A stretch of 64,000 nucleotides of DNA from Natrinema sp. DC36. GTDB lineage: Archaea; Halobacteriota; Halobacteria; Halobacteriales; Natrialbaceae. Within the stretch, counting starts at the first letter, position 1. Each line of letters opens with the position of its first letter. The position numbers were made by a program, and so were the translations under genes. The DNA lies in NCBI RefSeq assembly GCF_020405225.1, contig NZ_CP084472.1, forward strand, positions 3,100,001 through 3,164,000, in the 5' to 3' direction. The notes beneath the pieces are model-generated. The model did no database searches and had not been told where the DNA came from. It saw nothing but the letters and a program-made list of their open reading frames with translations. Below are positions 25,686 through 34,033 of this stretch, in pieces.

Positions 25686-25853
25686 TCAGGCGGCCTCGAT
25701 TCGCTCGAGCCAGCGATCGAGATCCGCCGGTGGAATTCGGTCGCGATGTGCGACGCGGGCGTGGGCTCGCGCGAGTCGTGCGGCCTCGTGATCGGCGTCA
25801 CAGCGCAGTTCGAAACAACACCCGTCCCTGGGACACTGGAACTGATATGGCAT
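25686..25853 (-). CDS. Small DUF1059-like cysteine-containing protein
   Basis: A 55-residue protein starting at ATG 25853 (MPYQFQCPRDGCCFELR). It has CPRDGC near the N-terminus and HEAARLARAHARVAHRD further on. This C-x4-C plus His-x-x-x-His-like spacing resembles small zinc-finger or DUF1059 proteins common in archaea. The frame runs further upstream, but that part is Ser/Arg-rich and unlike the haloarchaeal average. It stands alone on the minus strand between orc and the MutS5-type gene. No function is known. Confidence 0.65.
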   Translation of the reverse strand: MPYQFQCPRDGCCFELRCDADHEAARLARAHARVAHRDRIPPADLDRWLERIEAA

Positions 25854-25965
25854 ACTGTAGCACAGACGGCCGGCAGTGGTAGGTATTACACTTGCATACC
25901 CCAGTGCAACGCGGCGACTGGTGCCGGTTTCGGCCGGTCCGGCCACCGGGACGCACGGACGGAGA

Positions 25966-28113
25966 CTACTCGAACTTCTCGAGGAGTCGATCGTAGAACG
26001 CGGGTTCCGGGTCGCCCTCGCCGTCTGCGGGCGCGCCGCCGTTGGTCGCGACCGTGTCATCCCGGGCCTCGCCGGCCAATTTCTCGACGATCAGCTCCGG
26101 CGTCGACCGCGCCAGATGGTCCTTGACCGGCGAGCGGTTGACCTCGAGTGCCCCGTCCACGAGCCCGACGGCTTCGATGCCGTCGACGGTCACGTCGTAG
26201 TCGGCCATCTCGCGGATCTCGCCGGCCAGGTGAGAGACGAAGACGGCCGTCGCGCCGTTTGCCGAGAGCGCCTCCAGAATCCCGGCGATGATCTTCGCCG
26301 AGGCCCCGGGTTCGGTGATGCTCTCGAGTTCGTCGACTAACACGAGCGAGCCCTCGCCGCCCTGTGCGAGGTCGGCGAACTCCCGGACGGTGGATTCGAA
26401 CGCACCCGCGTCCAGCGTCCCCTGAGTCTTCGCGTGGTAGTGCAGGTCGTCGAACCGCCGTAATCGGACGCGCTCGGCAGGGACGGGCAGGCCCATGTGG
26501 GACAGTATGACCACGCTCGCGACCAGATCCAGCGTGGAGGTCTTCCCGCCGCTGTTGACCCCCGAGAGGAGCGCCACGCCCGAGACCTCGTAATCGACGG
26601 GGTCGATCGACTCGAGCGGCTCGTCGAGCAAGGGCGAGCGACCGGCCTCGATCGCGAAGCCGACCTCGGCAACGCTTTTGCTCGCGGTTTCACCGTCGTC
26701 TCGCGGCGGTTCGGAAGCCGCTCGACTGTCCGCGGAACTTCGTTCCGCGCTACTCGCTTCCGAGGCGCGTAGCGCCTCGCTGTCGACGAACTCCGGCATC
26801 GTACACTCGTACTCCTCGGCGAAGCGAGCGATCGCGAGTTCGACGTCTAGCTCGAGGGCGTCCCGGACGAGCTGACGGGCACCCTCGCGCTGGTCGGCGA
26901 GATCGGCCGCGAGTTCGCGTTTCAGTTTGCCCGCGCGGCGTTCCTTGGCCGCCGTCAGCTCCTCGCGCAGCCGACCGATGACGTCCTCGTCGCGCTCGAC
27001 CGGAAACGTGGGCTCGTCGCTGAACGCGCGGCGCGCGATTTCGGCCTCACCCTGATCGAGATCGAGCGCGTCGACGAGGTGGTCTCGGGCCGCCTCGACC
27101 GCAGCGGCGTACTCGTCCGCGAGTTCCCGCGAGAGGAGCGAGTCGACGCCGGCCCCGCGCTCGACCAGCGAGAGCAGGTCCGAGCCCTCGATCGTCACGT
27201 CCTGTTCGCGGATCGCCTCCCGAAGATGGTCGTTGGCGACGCTCTCGGCCGCGCTCGCCGCCGCATCGAGGTCGTCGACCGCCGTCGTCAGCCGGTCGAG
27301 TTCGTCGTCGCCCGCGACCGTGCCGTCCTCGGCCAGCCGCGAGAGGCCGTCCTCGAGGGCCGAGAGATCGCAGGGCGGCTCGAGATCGGCGGTCCGGTGG
27401 ACCGCGACGGCCGCCTGCAGGCGGTCCCGATTGCGCGCGAAGAAGGCCAGCGGCCGCTCGGGGACGACTTCCGCCGGATTCTCGAGGGCGTCGGGCCGGA
27501 CCTGCACGTCGCCCTCGAGCGCGACGCCGGCGAAGGACTCGTCCAGGGCGATCACCGTCGCGTACCCTCGAGCGAGTTCGGCCAGCCCCTGCGCGTCCTC
27601 GACGATTTCGACGGAGAGCTCCGGGATCGCCTCGCGCGCCGCCGAGTAGCGCTCGGCGTCGGTCGTCGCCAGACAGCGCTCGCGAACCCGCACGTCGCCC
27701 GGCTCCCGGAGGGGTTCGACCCCCTCGAGCGCGTCGAGCACCGCGGGATCGGGGTCGCGCTCGAGGGCCTCGCGAGCGAACGCCTGCACCTCCTCGATGC
27801 GCGAGCGCCGCGGGCTCGGATAGACGGTCTCGAGTCGCCGGGCGGCGTAGTCGGTGACCGTGCGCTCCTCGAGCAGTCCGAGGAGCTCCCGGTAGACCTC
27901 GCGGGCGCGATCGGTGGCGAGGAACCCGCCGGGATCGTCGTGCTCGAGTCGGATCGCGCCGCGCGCGATGCGGGCGGCCCGACCCTGAGAGATCCCCGGG
28001 GCGGTCGCGATCGCTTCCACGTCGCCCGCCCGGAGCGCGCGCTCGGGATCGTCGAGCGCGGACAGCGCTCGGGCCGTCTTCTCACCGACGCCCGGAATCG
28101 ACTCGAGGTCCAT
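25966..28113 (-). CDS. MutS5-type DNA repair/recombination ATPase
   Basis: A 715-residue MutS-family protein. An N-terminal helix-hairpin-helix (IPGVGEKTARALSAL, with a second near TAPGISQGRAARIARG) takes the place of the mismatch-recognition domain of MutS1. A long helical clamp/lever region runs to about residue 440. The ATPase has Walker A GVNSGGKTST (about 520), a Q/D-loop region and Walker B LVLVDELESITEPG (about 592), then FVSHLAGEI. The HhH plus MutS V architecture matches archaeal MutS5-type proteins, which are thought to act on branched or recombination DNA. An Ala/Ser-rich insert (about 444-471) is encoded by two perfect hairpins. The ATG at 28113 was chosen because the HhH begins directly after it. 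Confidence 0.88.
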   Translation of the reverse strand: MDLESIPGVGEKTARALSALDDPERALRAGDVEAIATAPGISQGRAARIARGAIRLEHDDPGGFLATDRAREVYRELLGLLEERTVTDYAARRLETVYPSPRRSRIEEVQAFAREALERDPDPAVLDALEGVEPLREPGDVRVRERCLATTDAERYSAAREAIPELSVEIVEDAQGLAELARGYATVIALDESFAGVALEGDVQVRPDALENPAEVVPERPLAFFARNRDRLQAAVAVHRTADLEPPCDLSALEDGLSRLAEDGTVAGDDELDRLTTAVDDLDAAASAAESVANDHLREAIREQDVTIEGSDLLSLVERGAGVDSLLSRELADEYAAAVEAARDHLVDALDLDQGEAEIARRAFSDEPTFPVERDEDVIGRLREELTAAKERRAGKLKRELAADLADQREGARQLVRDALELDVELAIARFAEEYECTMPEFVDSEALRASEASSAERSSADSRAASEPPRDDGETASKSVAEVGFAIEAGRSPLLDEPLESIDPVDYEVSGVALLSGVNSGGKTSTLDLVASVVILSHMGLPVPAERVRLRRFDDLHYHAKTQGTLDAGAFESTVREFADLAQGGEGSLVLVDELESITEPGASAKIIAGILEALSANGATAVFVSHLAGEIREMADYDVTVDGIEAVGLVDGALEVNRSPVKDHLARSTPELIVEKLAGEARDDTVATNGGAPADGEGDPEPAFYDRLLEKFE

Positions 28114-28143
28114 GTTCTCGAGCGGTGTAACAAACCGGAGCGA

Positions 28144-28170
28144 GGAAAAAGTTCCTGCCCGGGTTTTTCC
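28144..28170. promoter_or_regulatory. Mirror-symmetric bidirectional promoter (mutS5-type / sagB-type)
   Basis: GGAAAAA (28144-28150) and TTTTTCC (28164-28170) form an inverted repeat in the 80 bases between the two divergent starts. The T-run lies 24-30 bases before the plus-strand ATG at 28194. The A-run lies 31-37 bases before the minus-strand ATG at 28113. Each can act as the A/T box for one direction. Confidence 0.5.
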
Positions 28171-28193
28171 GCGTTGCCGTGGTAGCTCGGCGC

Positions 28194-29774
28194 ATGCCAA
28201 CCGGGGCGATCGATTACCACGAGCGGACGAAACACTCGCCCGGAAGCGTTCGCGAGGGCGGTCGCGGTCTGGAATTCGACAACAAACCGCGGCTGTACAA
28301 GGTGTACACCGACCTGCCCGCGAAGCCGCTCGCCGATCGAATTCGCCCGCCCCAGCAGCCCGCGCTCGCAGCCATCGCAGAGCCGACGCCCGACGGTGAT
28401 CCGACTCGATCGCTCCAGCCGGGTCTCGAGACGGTCACCAGCCTGTGCTACTACGCTGCCGGCGTCACGAAACGGATCGACAGGCGCGGTCGAACCCTCC
28501 GCTTTCGCGCCGCGGCGACGACCGGCGCGCTCTACCACGTCGATCTGTACGTCGTCTGCGGCGATCTGGGGGTCGACGCCGAGGGGAGCGACGGCTCGGA
28601 CGCTGCATCCGAACTCGAGGCCGGCGTCTACCACTTCGATCCCCGGACGCTATCGCTCGACGTGCTCCGCGAGGGGGACTACCGCGGCGTGCTCGCGAGC
28701 GCCAGCGAGCACGCGGGCGTCGCCGACGCGCCGCTGTCGGTCGTCGCGACCACGACGTGGTGGCGAAACGCCTGGAAGTACGGGGAACGGACGTTCCGCC
28801 ACGCGTTCTGGGACTCCGGGACGCACCTCGCGAACCTGCTGGCGGTGGCCCACGCGCTCGACTACCGCGCCGAGGTCGTCACCGGCTTCGCCGACCGGCC
28901 CGTCGCGGACCTGCTCGGACTCGAGCCCGTGCGCGAAGCGCCGCTCGAGATCGTGCCGATCGGTTCCGGAAGCACCGATTCCGAGTCCGGTTCCGGTTCG
29001 ACAGACGTCGACCCGATCGATCCCGACACCGAACCGCTCTCGCCGAACGAGCGGGAGTTCCCGTTGATCCACGAGGCGTGGTCGGCTGGCGTTCTCGAGA
29101 GCGGCGGCGCGGCCGATTCCTGGCGATCCGGGCGACCGGCGGGACCGATCGGCACCCGCGAACCCGGCGACGGCGAACGGATCGCGCTCGAGCCGGTGGA
29201 TCACGAGACGGCCTCGAGCCGGCCGCTCCACGAGACGATCCGTCGCCGCGGCTCCTGTCGGGAGTACGAGCGCGAGCCGATCGGTTTTCGGAAGCTGTCG
29301 ACCGTGCTCGACCGGGCCGTTCGCGGGGTGGCGATGGACGGCCGTTTCGCGGACGACCCGCCGCTCTCGGTCGTCGATCCCTACCTCATCGTCAACGGCG
29401 TCGACGGCCTCGCGTCGGGCAGCTACCGCTACCATCCGGCCCGCGGCGAACTCGAGCGCCTGCGGGCCGGCGAGTTTCGCAACGAGGCGGGCCACCTCGC
29501 GCTAGATCAGCGGCTGGCCGCCGACGCCGCGGTCTGCATCTACTTCGTGACCGACCTCGCAGCGGTCGTCGACGCCCTCGGCGATCGCGGCTACCGGGTG
29601 GCACAGCTCGAGGCGTCGCTGACAGCGGGCCGACTGTATCTCGGGACCTACGCTCACCGCGACCTCGGCGGGACCGGGCTGACGTTCTACGACGACGTCG
29701 TCTCGGACTTCTTCGCCCCCCGCGCCGCGGGACAGACGCCGATGTTCCTGTACACGATTGGACGGCCGGCCTGA
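28194..29774 (+). CDS. SagB/ThcOx-type dehydrogenase, two nitroreductase-like domains
   Basis: A 526-residue protein with two tandem flavin-reductase-like domains. The N-terminal half begins YHERTKHSPGS, the classic opening of SagB-type dehydrogenases, and includes WWRNAWKYGERTFRHAFWDSGTHLANLLAVA. The C-terminal half starts at R-R-x-S-C-R-E-Y-E-R-E-P and ends GLTFYDDVVSDFFAP plus QTPMFLYTIGR, where FMN-binding residues of the nitroreductase fold occur. A Ser/Gly/Asp linker joins the halves. Known relatives oxidise azolines to azoles in peptide natural products together with YcaO cyclodehydratases. No YcaO or precursor peptide is nearby, so this orphan's substrate is unknown. A GTG five codons upstream is an alternative start. 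Confidence 0.85.
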   Translation: MPTGAIDYHERTKHSPGSVREGGRGLEFDNKPRLYKVYTDLPAKPLADRIRPPQQPALAAIAEPTPDGDPTRSLQPGLETVTSLCYYAAGVTKRIDRRGRTLRFRAAATTGALYHVDLYVVCGDLGVDAEGSDGSDAASELEAGVYHFDPRTLSLDVLREGDYRGVLASASEHAGVADAPLSVVATTTWWRNAWKYGERTFRHAFWDSGTHLANLLAVAHALDYRAEVVTGFADRPVADLLGLEPVREAPLEIVPIGSGSTDSESGSGSTDVDPIDPDTEPLSPNEREFPLIHEAWSAGVLESGGAADSWRSGRPAGPIGTREPGDGERIALEPVDHETASSRPLHETIRRRGSCREYEREPIGFRKLSTVLDRAVRGVAMDGRFADDPPLSVVDPYLIVNGVDGLASGSYRYHPARGELERLRAGEFRNEAGHLALDQRLAADAAVCIYFVTDLAAVVDALGDRGYRVAQLEASLTAGRLYLGTYAHRDLGGTGLTFYDDVVSDFFAPRAAGQTPMFLYTIGRPA

Positions 29775-29885
29775 AACCGCGGTTCGCCGAGCCGGACGGC
29801 GACGGTGGTCAGGGACGGTAGACAAGGATAGTAGACGGGGACGAGAAACGAGGACGGGTAGCACGCGCTGACGAGGTTGTCGCAC

Positions 29886-29892
29886 TTTTATA
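29886..29892 (+). promoter_or_regulatory. TATA box before a leaderless short ORF
   Basis: TTTTATA lies 25-31 bases before an ATG at 29917, which places the expected transcript start at that ATG rather than at the DUF368 start 97 bases further on. Confidence 0.55.
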
Positions 29893-29916
29893 CGGACGCA
29901 CGTCGCCCCATCGACC

Positions 29917-30024
29917 ATGCAGCTAAACCGGCGGCTCGATCGCTCGGGCTCGAGACGGTGGTATCGAACGCTGTCGAGCCGCGACGCCGACCAGCGACGC
30001 CAGGAACGAACACATGGAGTATGA
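29917..30024 (+). CDS. Candidate 35-residue leaderless leader ORF upstream of DUF368 gene
   Basis: ATG at 29917 opens a 35-codon frame (starting MQLNRRLDRS, ending ERTHGV) that stops at TGA 30022-30024. It overlaps the start of the DUF368 gene (ATG 30014) by 11 bases. The peptide is basic (Arg-rich), unlike the acidic proteome, so it may act as a translated leader that couples or limits translation of the next gene rather than as a working protein. Evidence is the promoter spacing and the overlap only. Confidence 0.35.
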   Translation: MQLNRRLDRSGSRRWYRTLSSRDADQRRQERTHGV

Positions 30025-30973
30025 ACGAACCGACGTCGTCGTCGACCGACTCGAGTTGCTTCGGGCCTACGGCTACGGGCTCTGCATGGGGACGGCCGAC
30101 GCCCTTCCCGGCGTCTCCGGCGGCACCGTCGCGCTCCTGCTGGGCTTCTACGGCCGGCTAATCGCCGCCGTCACGGCGTTTACGCCTGGCCGAGCCGTCG
30201 CCGTCCTCCGGGGCTACCGTTCCGAGCGGCGCGATCGAGCGCACGAGGCGCTGCTCGAACTGGATCTCGGATTCCTGCTCCCGCTGGGCGTCGGCATGGC
30301 CACCGCGGTGGTGCTGATCGCCGACCTCGTCTCGACGCTCGCGGAGTCCAACCCGGTCGCGATGTTCGGCTTCTTCACCGGGTTGATCGCCGCCTCGGCG
30401 ATCACGCTCGGCCGGAGTCTGACGTTCACGACGCCCGTTCACGCGGGGACCGCGGCCGCGGGTGCCGGGCTCGCGTTACTGGTCGCCGCCGACCTCGTCA
30501 CGCTCCCGGGGGGCGGTCCGGTCGTGATCCTCGTCGCCGGCGCAATCGCCGTCAGCGCGATGATCCTGCCGGGAATCTCCGGTTCGCTCATCCTGATCCT
30601 GCTCGGCCAGTACATCTTCCTCTCCGACGAACTGAGTGCGTTCGTCCACGCCATCGGCGACCTGCTCGGCGATGGCTCGCTCGCCGCCGTCACCGATCCG
30701 GGAACGACCGTCGTGCTGTTCCTCGCTGGCGGCGTCGTCGGCCTCGTTACCATCGCCCGCGTCGTGCGCACCGCGCTGGCCCGCAACCGCGAGCTGACGC
30801 TCGTCTTCCTGGTGAGTTTGATCGCCGGCTCGGTTCCGGCCCCGCTGCACAACATCGGCGAAACGCACGCGTGGACGACGGAAACGATCGCTCTGACGGC
30901 CGCGTGGGCCGCAGTGGGTGCAGTCGCCCTGTTCGCCCTCGAGTATCTCGTCGGTGGGTTCGATCCGGAGTGA
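30014..30973 (+). CDS. DUF368 polyprenyl-phosphate translocase-type membrane protein
   Basis: A 319-residue protein with about eight hydrophobic segments. The family signature G-M-G-x-A-D-A-L-P-G-V-S-GGT (CMGTADALPGVSGGTVALLLG) is near residue 30, and its second copy, MILPGISGSLILILLGQY, is near residue 180; these are the paired re-entrant motifs of DUF368. Bacterial members (PopT) recycle undecaprenyl phosphate across the membrane. By analogy, this one may flip dolichyl or polyprenyl phosphate used in S-layer glycosylation; that is inference. Translation may be coupled to the short leader ORF that overlaps its start. Confidence 0.88.
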   Translation: MEYERTDVVVDRLELLRAYGYGLCMGTADALPGVSGGTVALLLGFYGRLIAAVTAFTPGRAVAVLRGYRSERRDRAHEALLELDLGFLLPLGVGMATAVVLIADLVSTLAESNPVAMFGFFTGLIAASAITLGRSLTFTTPVHAGTAAAGAGLALLVAADLVTLPGGGPVVILVAGAIAVSAMILPGISGSLILILLGQYIFLSDELSAFVHAIGDLLGDGSLAAVTDPGTTVVLFLAGGVVGLVTIARVVRTALARNRELTLVFLVSLIAGSVPAPLHNIGETHAWTTETIALTAAWAAVGAVALFALEYLVGGFDPE

Positions 30974-31008
30974 GCGCTCCGGTCCCCGTACCGAGGAGCT
31001 GATCGGAT

Positions 31009-31116
31009 TCAATTGTCGAAATCGGCGTCTTCGAGGTGCTCGTTCGCGAGGTCGTCGATCAGCTCCGTGATCGCCTTTCGTTTGTCGTCGTCGAGGTCCT
31101 CCCGGTCGAATCGGAC
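31009..31116 (-). pseudogene. Remnant C-terminus of an acidic protein
   Basis: On the minus strand a 35-codon frame reads VRFDREDLDDDKRKAITELI and continues DDLANEHLEDADFDN before TGA at 31011-31009. It has strong haloarchaeal acidic and helical character but no start codon, and an in-frame stop lies directly upstream (31119-31117). I read it as the decayed tail of a gene whose 5' part is lost. The surrounding 30974-31313 holds nothing else that I can support. Confidence 0.35.
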
Positions 31117-31313
31117 TCACACTACCGGGAGCGACGGCCCGATGAAATACGGGTGGCGGCTGCAGGGCGCGGTCACTTCCACGAATCGGTCCAATCGGAC
31201 CGATACCGACAACGAGTACCGGTTTTCCAGCCAGCAGACCGAGCCGAATTGCGTCGTCGCGGACCGCACCACAACCCGACCGGCCGACCGACGGGAACGA
31301 AGAGGCCTCGAGC

Positions 31314-32468
31314 ATGAAAACGAGCATCGAAGTCGAGTACTGGGTCGTCGACAGCGACGGCAACCTCACCGAACCGGGGCCGCTCGCCGACGTGTCGTCA
31401 CAGACGGAGCGGGAGTTCGTCGAACCGCTGTTCGAACTGAAGACGCCGCCCTGCGAGACGGTCTCGGGGCTCCGCACGAAACTCGTCACGGAACTCGAGG
31501 ACGTCCTCTCGAGAGCGGCGGAGCTGGACAAGCACCTCGTCCCGCTGGGGACGCCGATCAACGGCGACGAGATCGACCGCCGCCCCGACGAGCGGGGCTG
31601 TATCCAGAAGGAAGTGATCGGCGAGAACTTCGACTACGCGAAGTACTGCGCCGGGACCCACATCCACGTCGAGAAGCGAAACGTGACCGACCAGCTCAAC
31701 GCGCTCATCGCCCTCGACCCGGCGCTCGCGCTGGTCAACTCCTCGCCGTACCATCGGGGCGAACGGATCGCCAACGGGGCCCGTGCCCACTGCTACCGGA
31801 AGAAGAGCTACGCGGCGTTCCCGAAACACGGCCAGCTCTGGCGCTACGTCGAGAACGTCGGCGAGTGGCACCGACGGCTCGAGCACTGTTACGAGGAGTT
31901 CGAAACGGCGGCCGTCGCGGCGGGCGTCGACGCGGCGGCCGTCGAGGAGCACTTCTCGCCCGACGACGTGGTCTGGACGCCCGTGCGACTGCGCGATTCG
32001 ATGCCGACCGTCGAGTGGCGCTCGCCCGACACCGCCCTGCCGAGCCAGCTGCTCCGACTGGTCGACGAACTCGAGACGGTGATGGAGCGGCTCCACCACA
32101 CCACCGTCCGGATCGACGGTGCGGGCGGGAGAGACGGCGGCCGCCGGGAGAGCGTCGACGGCGGAATCGCGAGTGATAGCGGCGTCCCGCGGGCTCGACC
32201 CGGCCACGTTACGAACGAGGGGATCGCCCTCCCCGCGTTCGAAACCGTCCGCGGTCTCGCCGAGTCGGCGATCGAGCAGGGGCTCGAGTCGGCGGCCGTC
32301 GCGGACTACCTCGAGCGGATGGGGTTCACCGTCGGCGACTATCACCCGATCTCGACGCAGATCGACGGCCGTCAGTACGTGACGAAAGCCGACGCCCGCG
32401 AGCTGCGACTCGAGTACGCGAGCCGACTCGAGGAAGACGTCGACGAGCTGAGCGGGACCGACGGTTAG
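31314..32468 (+). CDS. Glutamate-cysteine ligase family (GCS2) protein
   Basis: A 384-residue enzyme-like protein of the GCS2 family, which joins glutamate to cysteine or another amine using ATP. It opens with IEVEYWVVDSDGNL (the E-x-E-Y-W metal/ATP motif). FELKTPPCETV follows, then CAGTHIHVEK (G-x-H-x-H) and the R-x-x-D-S-M-P-T-VEWRSPD substrate-binding region. Haloarchaea use gamma-glutamylcysteine as their main thiol, made by GshA of this family, so that role is plausible, but carboxylate-amine ligase paralogues are common. The 3' end overlaps the convergent gene at 32465 by four bases. An acidic insert with SVDGGIASDSG lies near residue 285. Confidence 0.82.
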   Translation: MKTSIEVEYWVVDSDGNLTEPGPLADVSSQTEREFVEPLFELKTPPCETVSGLRTKLVTELEDVLSRAAELDKHLVPLGTPINGDEIDRRPDERGCIQKEVIGENFDYAKYCAGTHIHVEKRNVTDQLNALIALDPALALVNSSPYHRGERIANGARAHCYRKKSYAAFPKHGQLWRYVENVGEWHRRLEHCYEEFETAAVAAGVDAAAVEEHFSPDDVVWTPVRLRDSMPTVEWRSPDTALPSQLLRLVDELETVMERLHHTTVRIDGAGGRDGGRRESVDGGIASDSGVPRARPGHVTNEGIALPAFETVRGLAESAIEQGLESAAVADYLERMGFTVGDYHPISTQIDGRQYVTKADARELRLEYASRLEEDVDELSGTDG

Positions 32469-33025
32469 TTGCCGTCGTCGTACTCGTATTCTCGTTCCGG
32501 ATCTTCGACGCCCTCGGTTCGGGAGCCGACCCAGGCCCCGAGCGAAAGGCCGTAGACGAGGTGGCCGGCGTGAAAGAGCGCGAGTTCGTCGGCCTCGAGG
32601 CGGATATCGAGCAGTTCCTTCAGCATGACCTGTGTACCGAAGGCCGACAGGACCATGCCGTAGACCGAGCCCCAGACGAGTCCGCGCTGTTCGGGCTCGA
32701 TCGACCGGCCGGCGTCGTACAGGGAGAACAGGACCCCGAAGAGCGCGCCCGAACTGATTCCGTAGAGCAGGTGCAGAGCGAGGCCGGGGATCGTGTGGTC
32801 GTCGGGGTCGCCGCCGGCGACGTACTGCGACCAGAAGTTCGCCGACGGCGGCAGCGATCGCAAGAGCGGAAGGCGAAAGGCGGTCATGATCAGCGTCGCG
32901 ACGAAACCGCCCTGGATCCCGCGAGCCACCGCGTCGGCGACGTGTTCCTCGCGCGAATGCGCATCGACGTCTTCGGTGTGACCCTCCGTGTCGGAGAGCG
33001 AGCGCAACCGATCGGATACGGACAT
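32465..33025 (-). CDS. Four-helix membrane protein of unknown function
   Basis: A 186-residue protein. Residues 1-35 are hydrophilic. Four hydrophobic segments follow: VARGIQGGFVATLIMTAFRLPLL, then ALHLLYGISSGALFGVLFSLY, GLVWGSVYGMVLSAFGTQVML and LFHAGHLVYGLSLGAWVG. A conserved-looking PPSANFWSQYVAGGDPDDHT loop and a H-x-G-H motif occur between and within the helices, and the sequence resembles the YagU/DUF6789 type of small membrane proteins. The C-terminus is acidic. It converges with the GCS2 gene. Function is unknown. Confidence 0.8.
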   Translation of the reverse strand: MSVSDRLRSLSDTEGHTEDVDAHSREEHVADAVARGIQGGFVATLIMTAFRLPLLRSLPPSANFWSQYVAGGDPDDHTIPGLALHLLYGISSGALFGVLFSLYDAGRSIEPEQRGLVWGSVYGMVLSAFGTQVMLKELLDIRLEADELALFHAGHLVYGLSLGAWVGSRTEGVEDPEREYEYDDGN

Positions 33026-33151
33026 AGTATGCTCGTGTTCGGTACCACAAACAGATCCTTAACCCTCCGGCGCGCTGCTGACTGCAACCGGCCGTGCGAC
33101 GCGCAGACGAGCGAACGACATCGGAACACACGAAATCGGGACAACGTCCTT

Positions 33152-33179
33152 TTGCCCGTCCGGTTCGAACCACGGGCAA
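33152..33179 (+). promoter_or_regulatory. Inverted repeat ending at the larE start codon
   Basis: TTGCCCGT (33152-33159) pairs perfectly with ACGGGCAA (33172-33179) around a loop containing the self-complementary GGTTCGAACC. The last A of the repeat is the first base of the larE ATG. In mRNA this would hide the start region; in DNA it could be an operator. Confidence 0.4.
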
Positions 33180-34033
33180 TGACTTCGGTCGAGGCGAAAC
33201 TCGAGGCCGCGCGCACCGACCTCGCCGGCCGGGACGGGGTCCTCGTGGCCTTCTCCGGCGGAGTCGACTCGAGCGTGGTGGCCGCGCTCGCCCGCGACGC
33301 GCTCGGCGAGGACGCCGTCGCCTGCACCGCGAAGAGCGAGACGCTTCCCGCGGCCGAACTAGAGGACGCCAAACGGGTCGCAGGCGAGATCGGTATCCGC
33401 CACGAAATCGTCTCCTTCTCCGAACTCGAGAGCGACGCGTTCGTCGAAAACGACGACGATCGCTGCTATCACTGTCGGACGATGCGACTCGGCGAGATGC
33501 TCGAGACCGCCCGCGAACTCGAGGTCGGAACGGTCTGTGACGGCACGAACGCGGACGATCCGGGCGCGGGCCATCGGCCCGGACTACAGGCGGTGGAGGA
33601 ACTCGACGTGCATTCACCGCTGCTGGCCCACGACATCGCGAAGGACGAGGTCCGCGAGATCGCCGACCGCTACGATCTGTCGGTCGCCGACAAGCCCTCG
33701 ATGGCCTGTCTCTCCTCGCGGATCCCGACCGGTCTCGACGTGACCGACGACCGACTCGCGCGAATCGAACGGGCCGAGGCGCTGCTCCGCCAGTGGGGCT
33801 TCGATCAGTTCCGCGTCCGCGACCACGACGGCCTCGCCCGCATCGAGGTCGCACCCGACGAACTCGAGCGCGCCCTGGAACGCGAGTTCGTCGAGACGGT
33901 CCGGGCGGAACTCTCGAAGCTGGGATTCGATCACGTCACGCTCGATCTCCACGGCTACCGGACCGGGAGCGTCAGTCCCGGAACCGAAGATGAAGAGCCG
34001 ACCGTCGAGGCGAACTCCTCGAGCCATAACTGA
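33179..34033 (+). CDS. larE: ATP-dependent sacrificial sulfur transferase LarE
   Basis: A 284-residue PP-loop protein. The ATG at 33179 is followed by the PP-loop VAFSGGVDSSVVA (about residues 23-35) and later DDDRCYHCRTMRLGEM (a CxxC). The key family motif KPSMACLSSRIPTG near residue 175 contains the cysteine that LarE of lactic acid bacteria gives up as sulfur donor when making the nickel-pincer nucleotide cofactor of lactate racemase. The order and length match LarE. No larA, larB or larC is in the window, so the receiver of the sulfur is uncertain. A hairpin ends exactly at its start codon. Confidence 0.92.
   Translation: MTSVEAKLEAARTDLAGRDGVLVAFSGGVDSSVVAALARDALGEDAVACTAKSETLPAAELEDAKRVAGEIGIRHEIVSFSELESDAFVENDDDRCYHCRTMRLGEMLETARELEVGTVCDGTNADDPGAGHRPGLQAVEELDVHSPLLAHDIAKDEVREIADRYDLSVADKPSMACLSSRIPTGLDVTDDRLARIERAEALLRQWGFDQFRVRDHDGLARIEVAPDELERALEREFVETVRAELSKLGFDHVTLDLHGYRTGSVSPGTEDEEPTVEANSSSHN

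Noticed and set aside
25626-25690. Possible replication origin next to the Orc1/Cdc6 gene
   Set aside because: The gap is short and I find no repeated origin-box-like sequence or AT-rich unwinding element in it.
33160-33175. GGTTCGAACC as a possible tRNA T-loop
   Set aside because: No acceptor stem, anticodon arm or CCA-side pairing can be built around it; it belongs to the hairpin at the larE start.
33094-33854. Long plus- and minus-strand frames around larE
   Set aside because: Arg-rich translations in alternative frames of larE, with no domain content.
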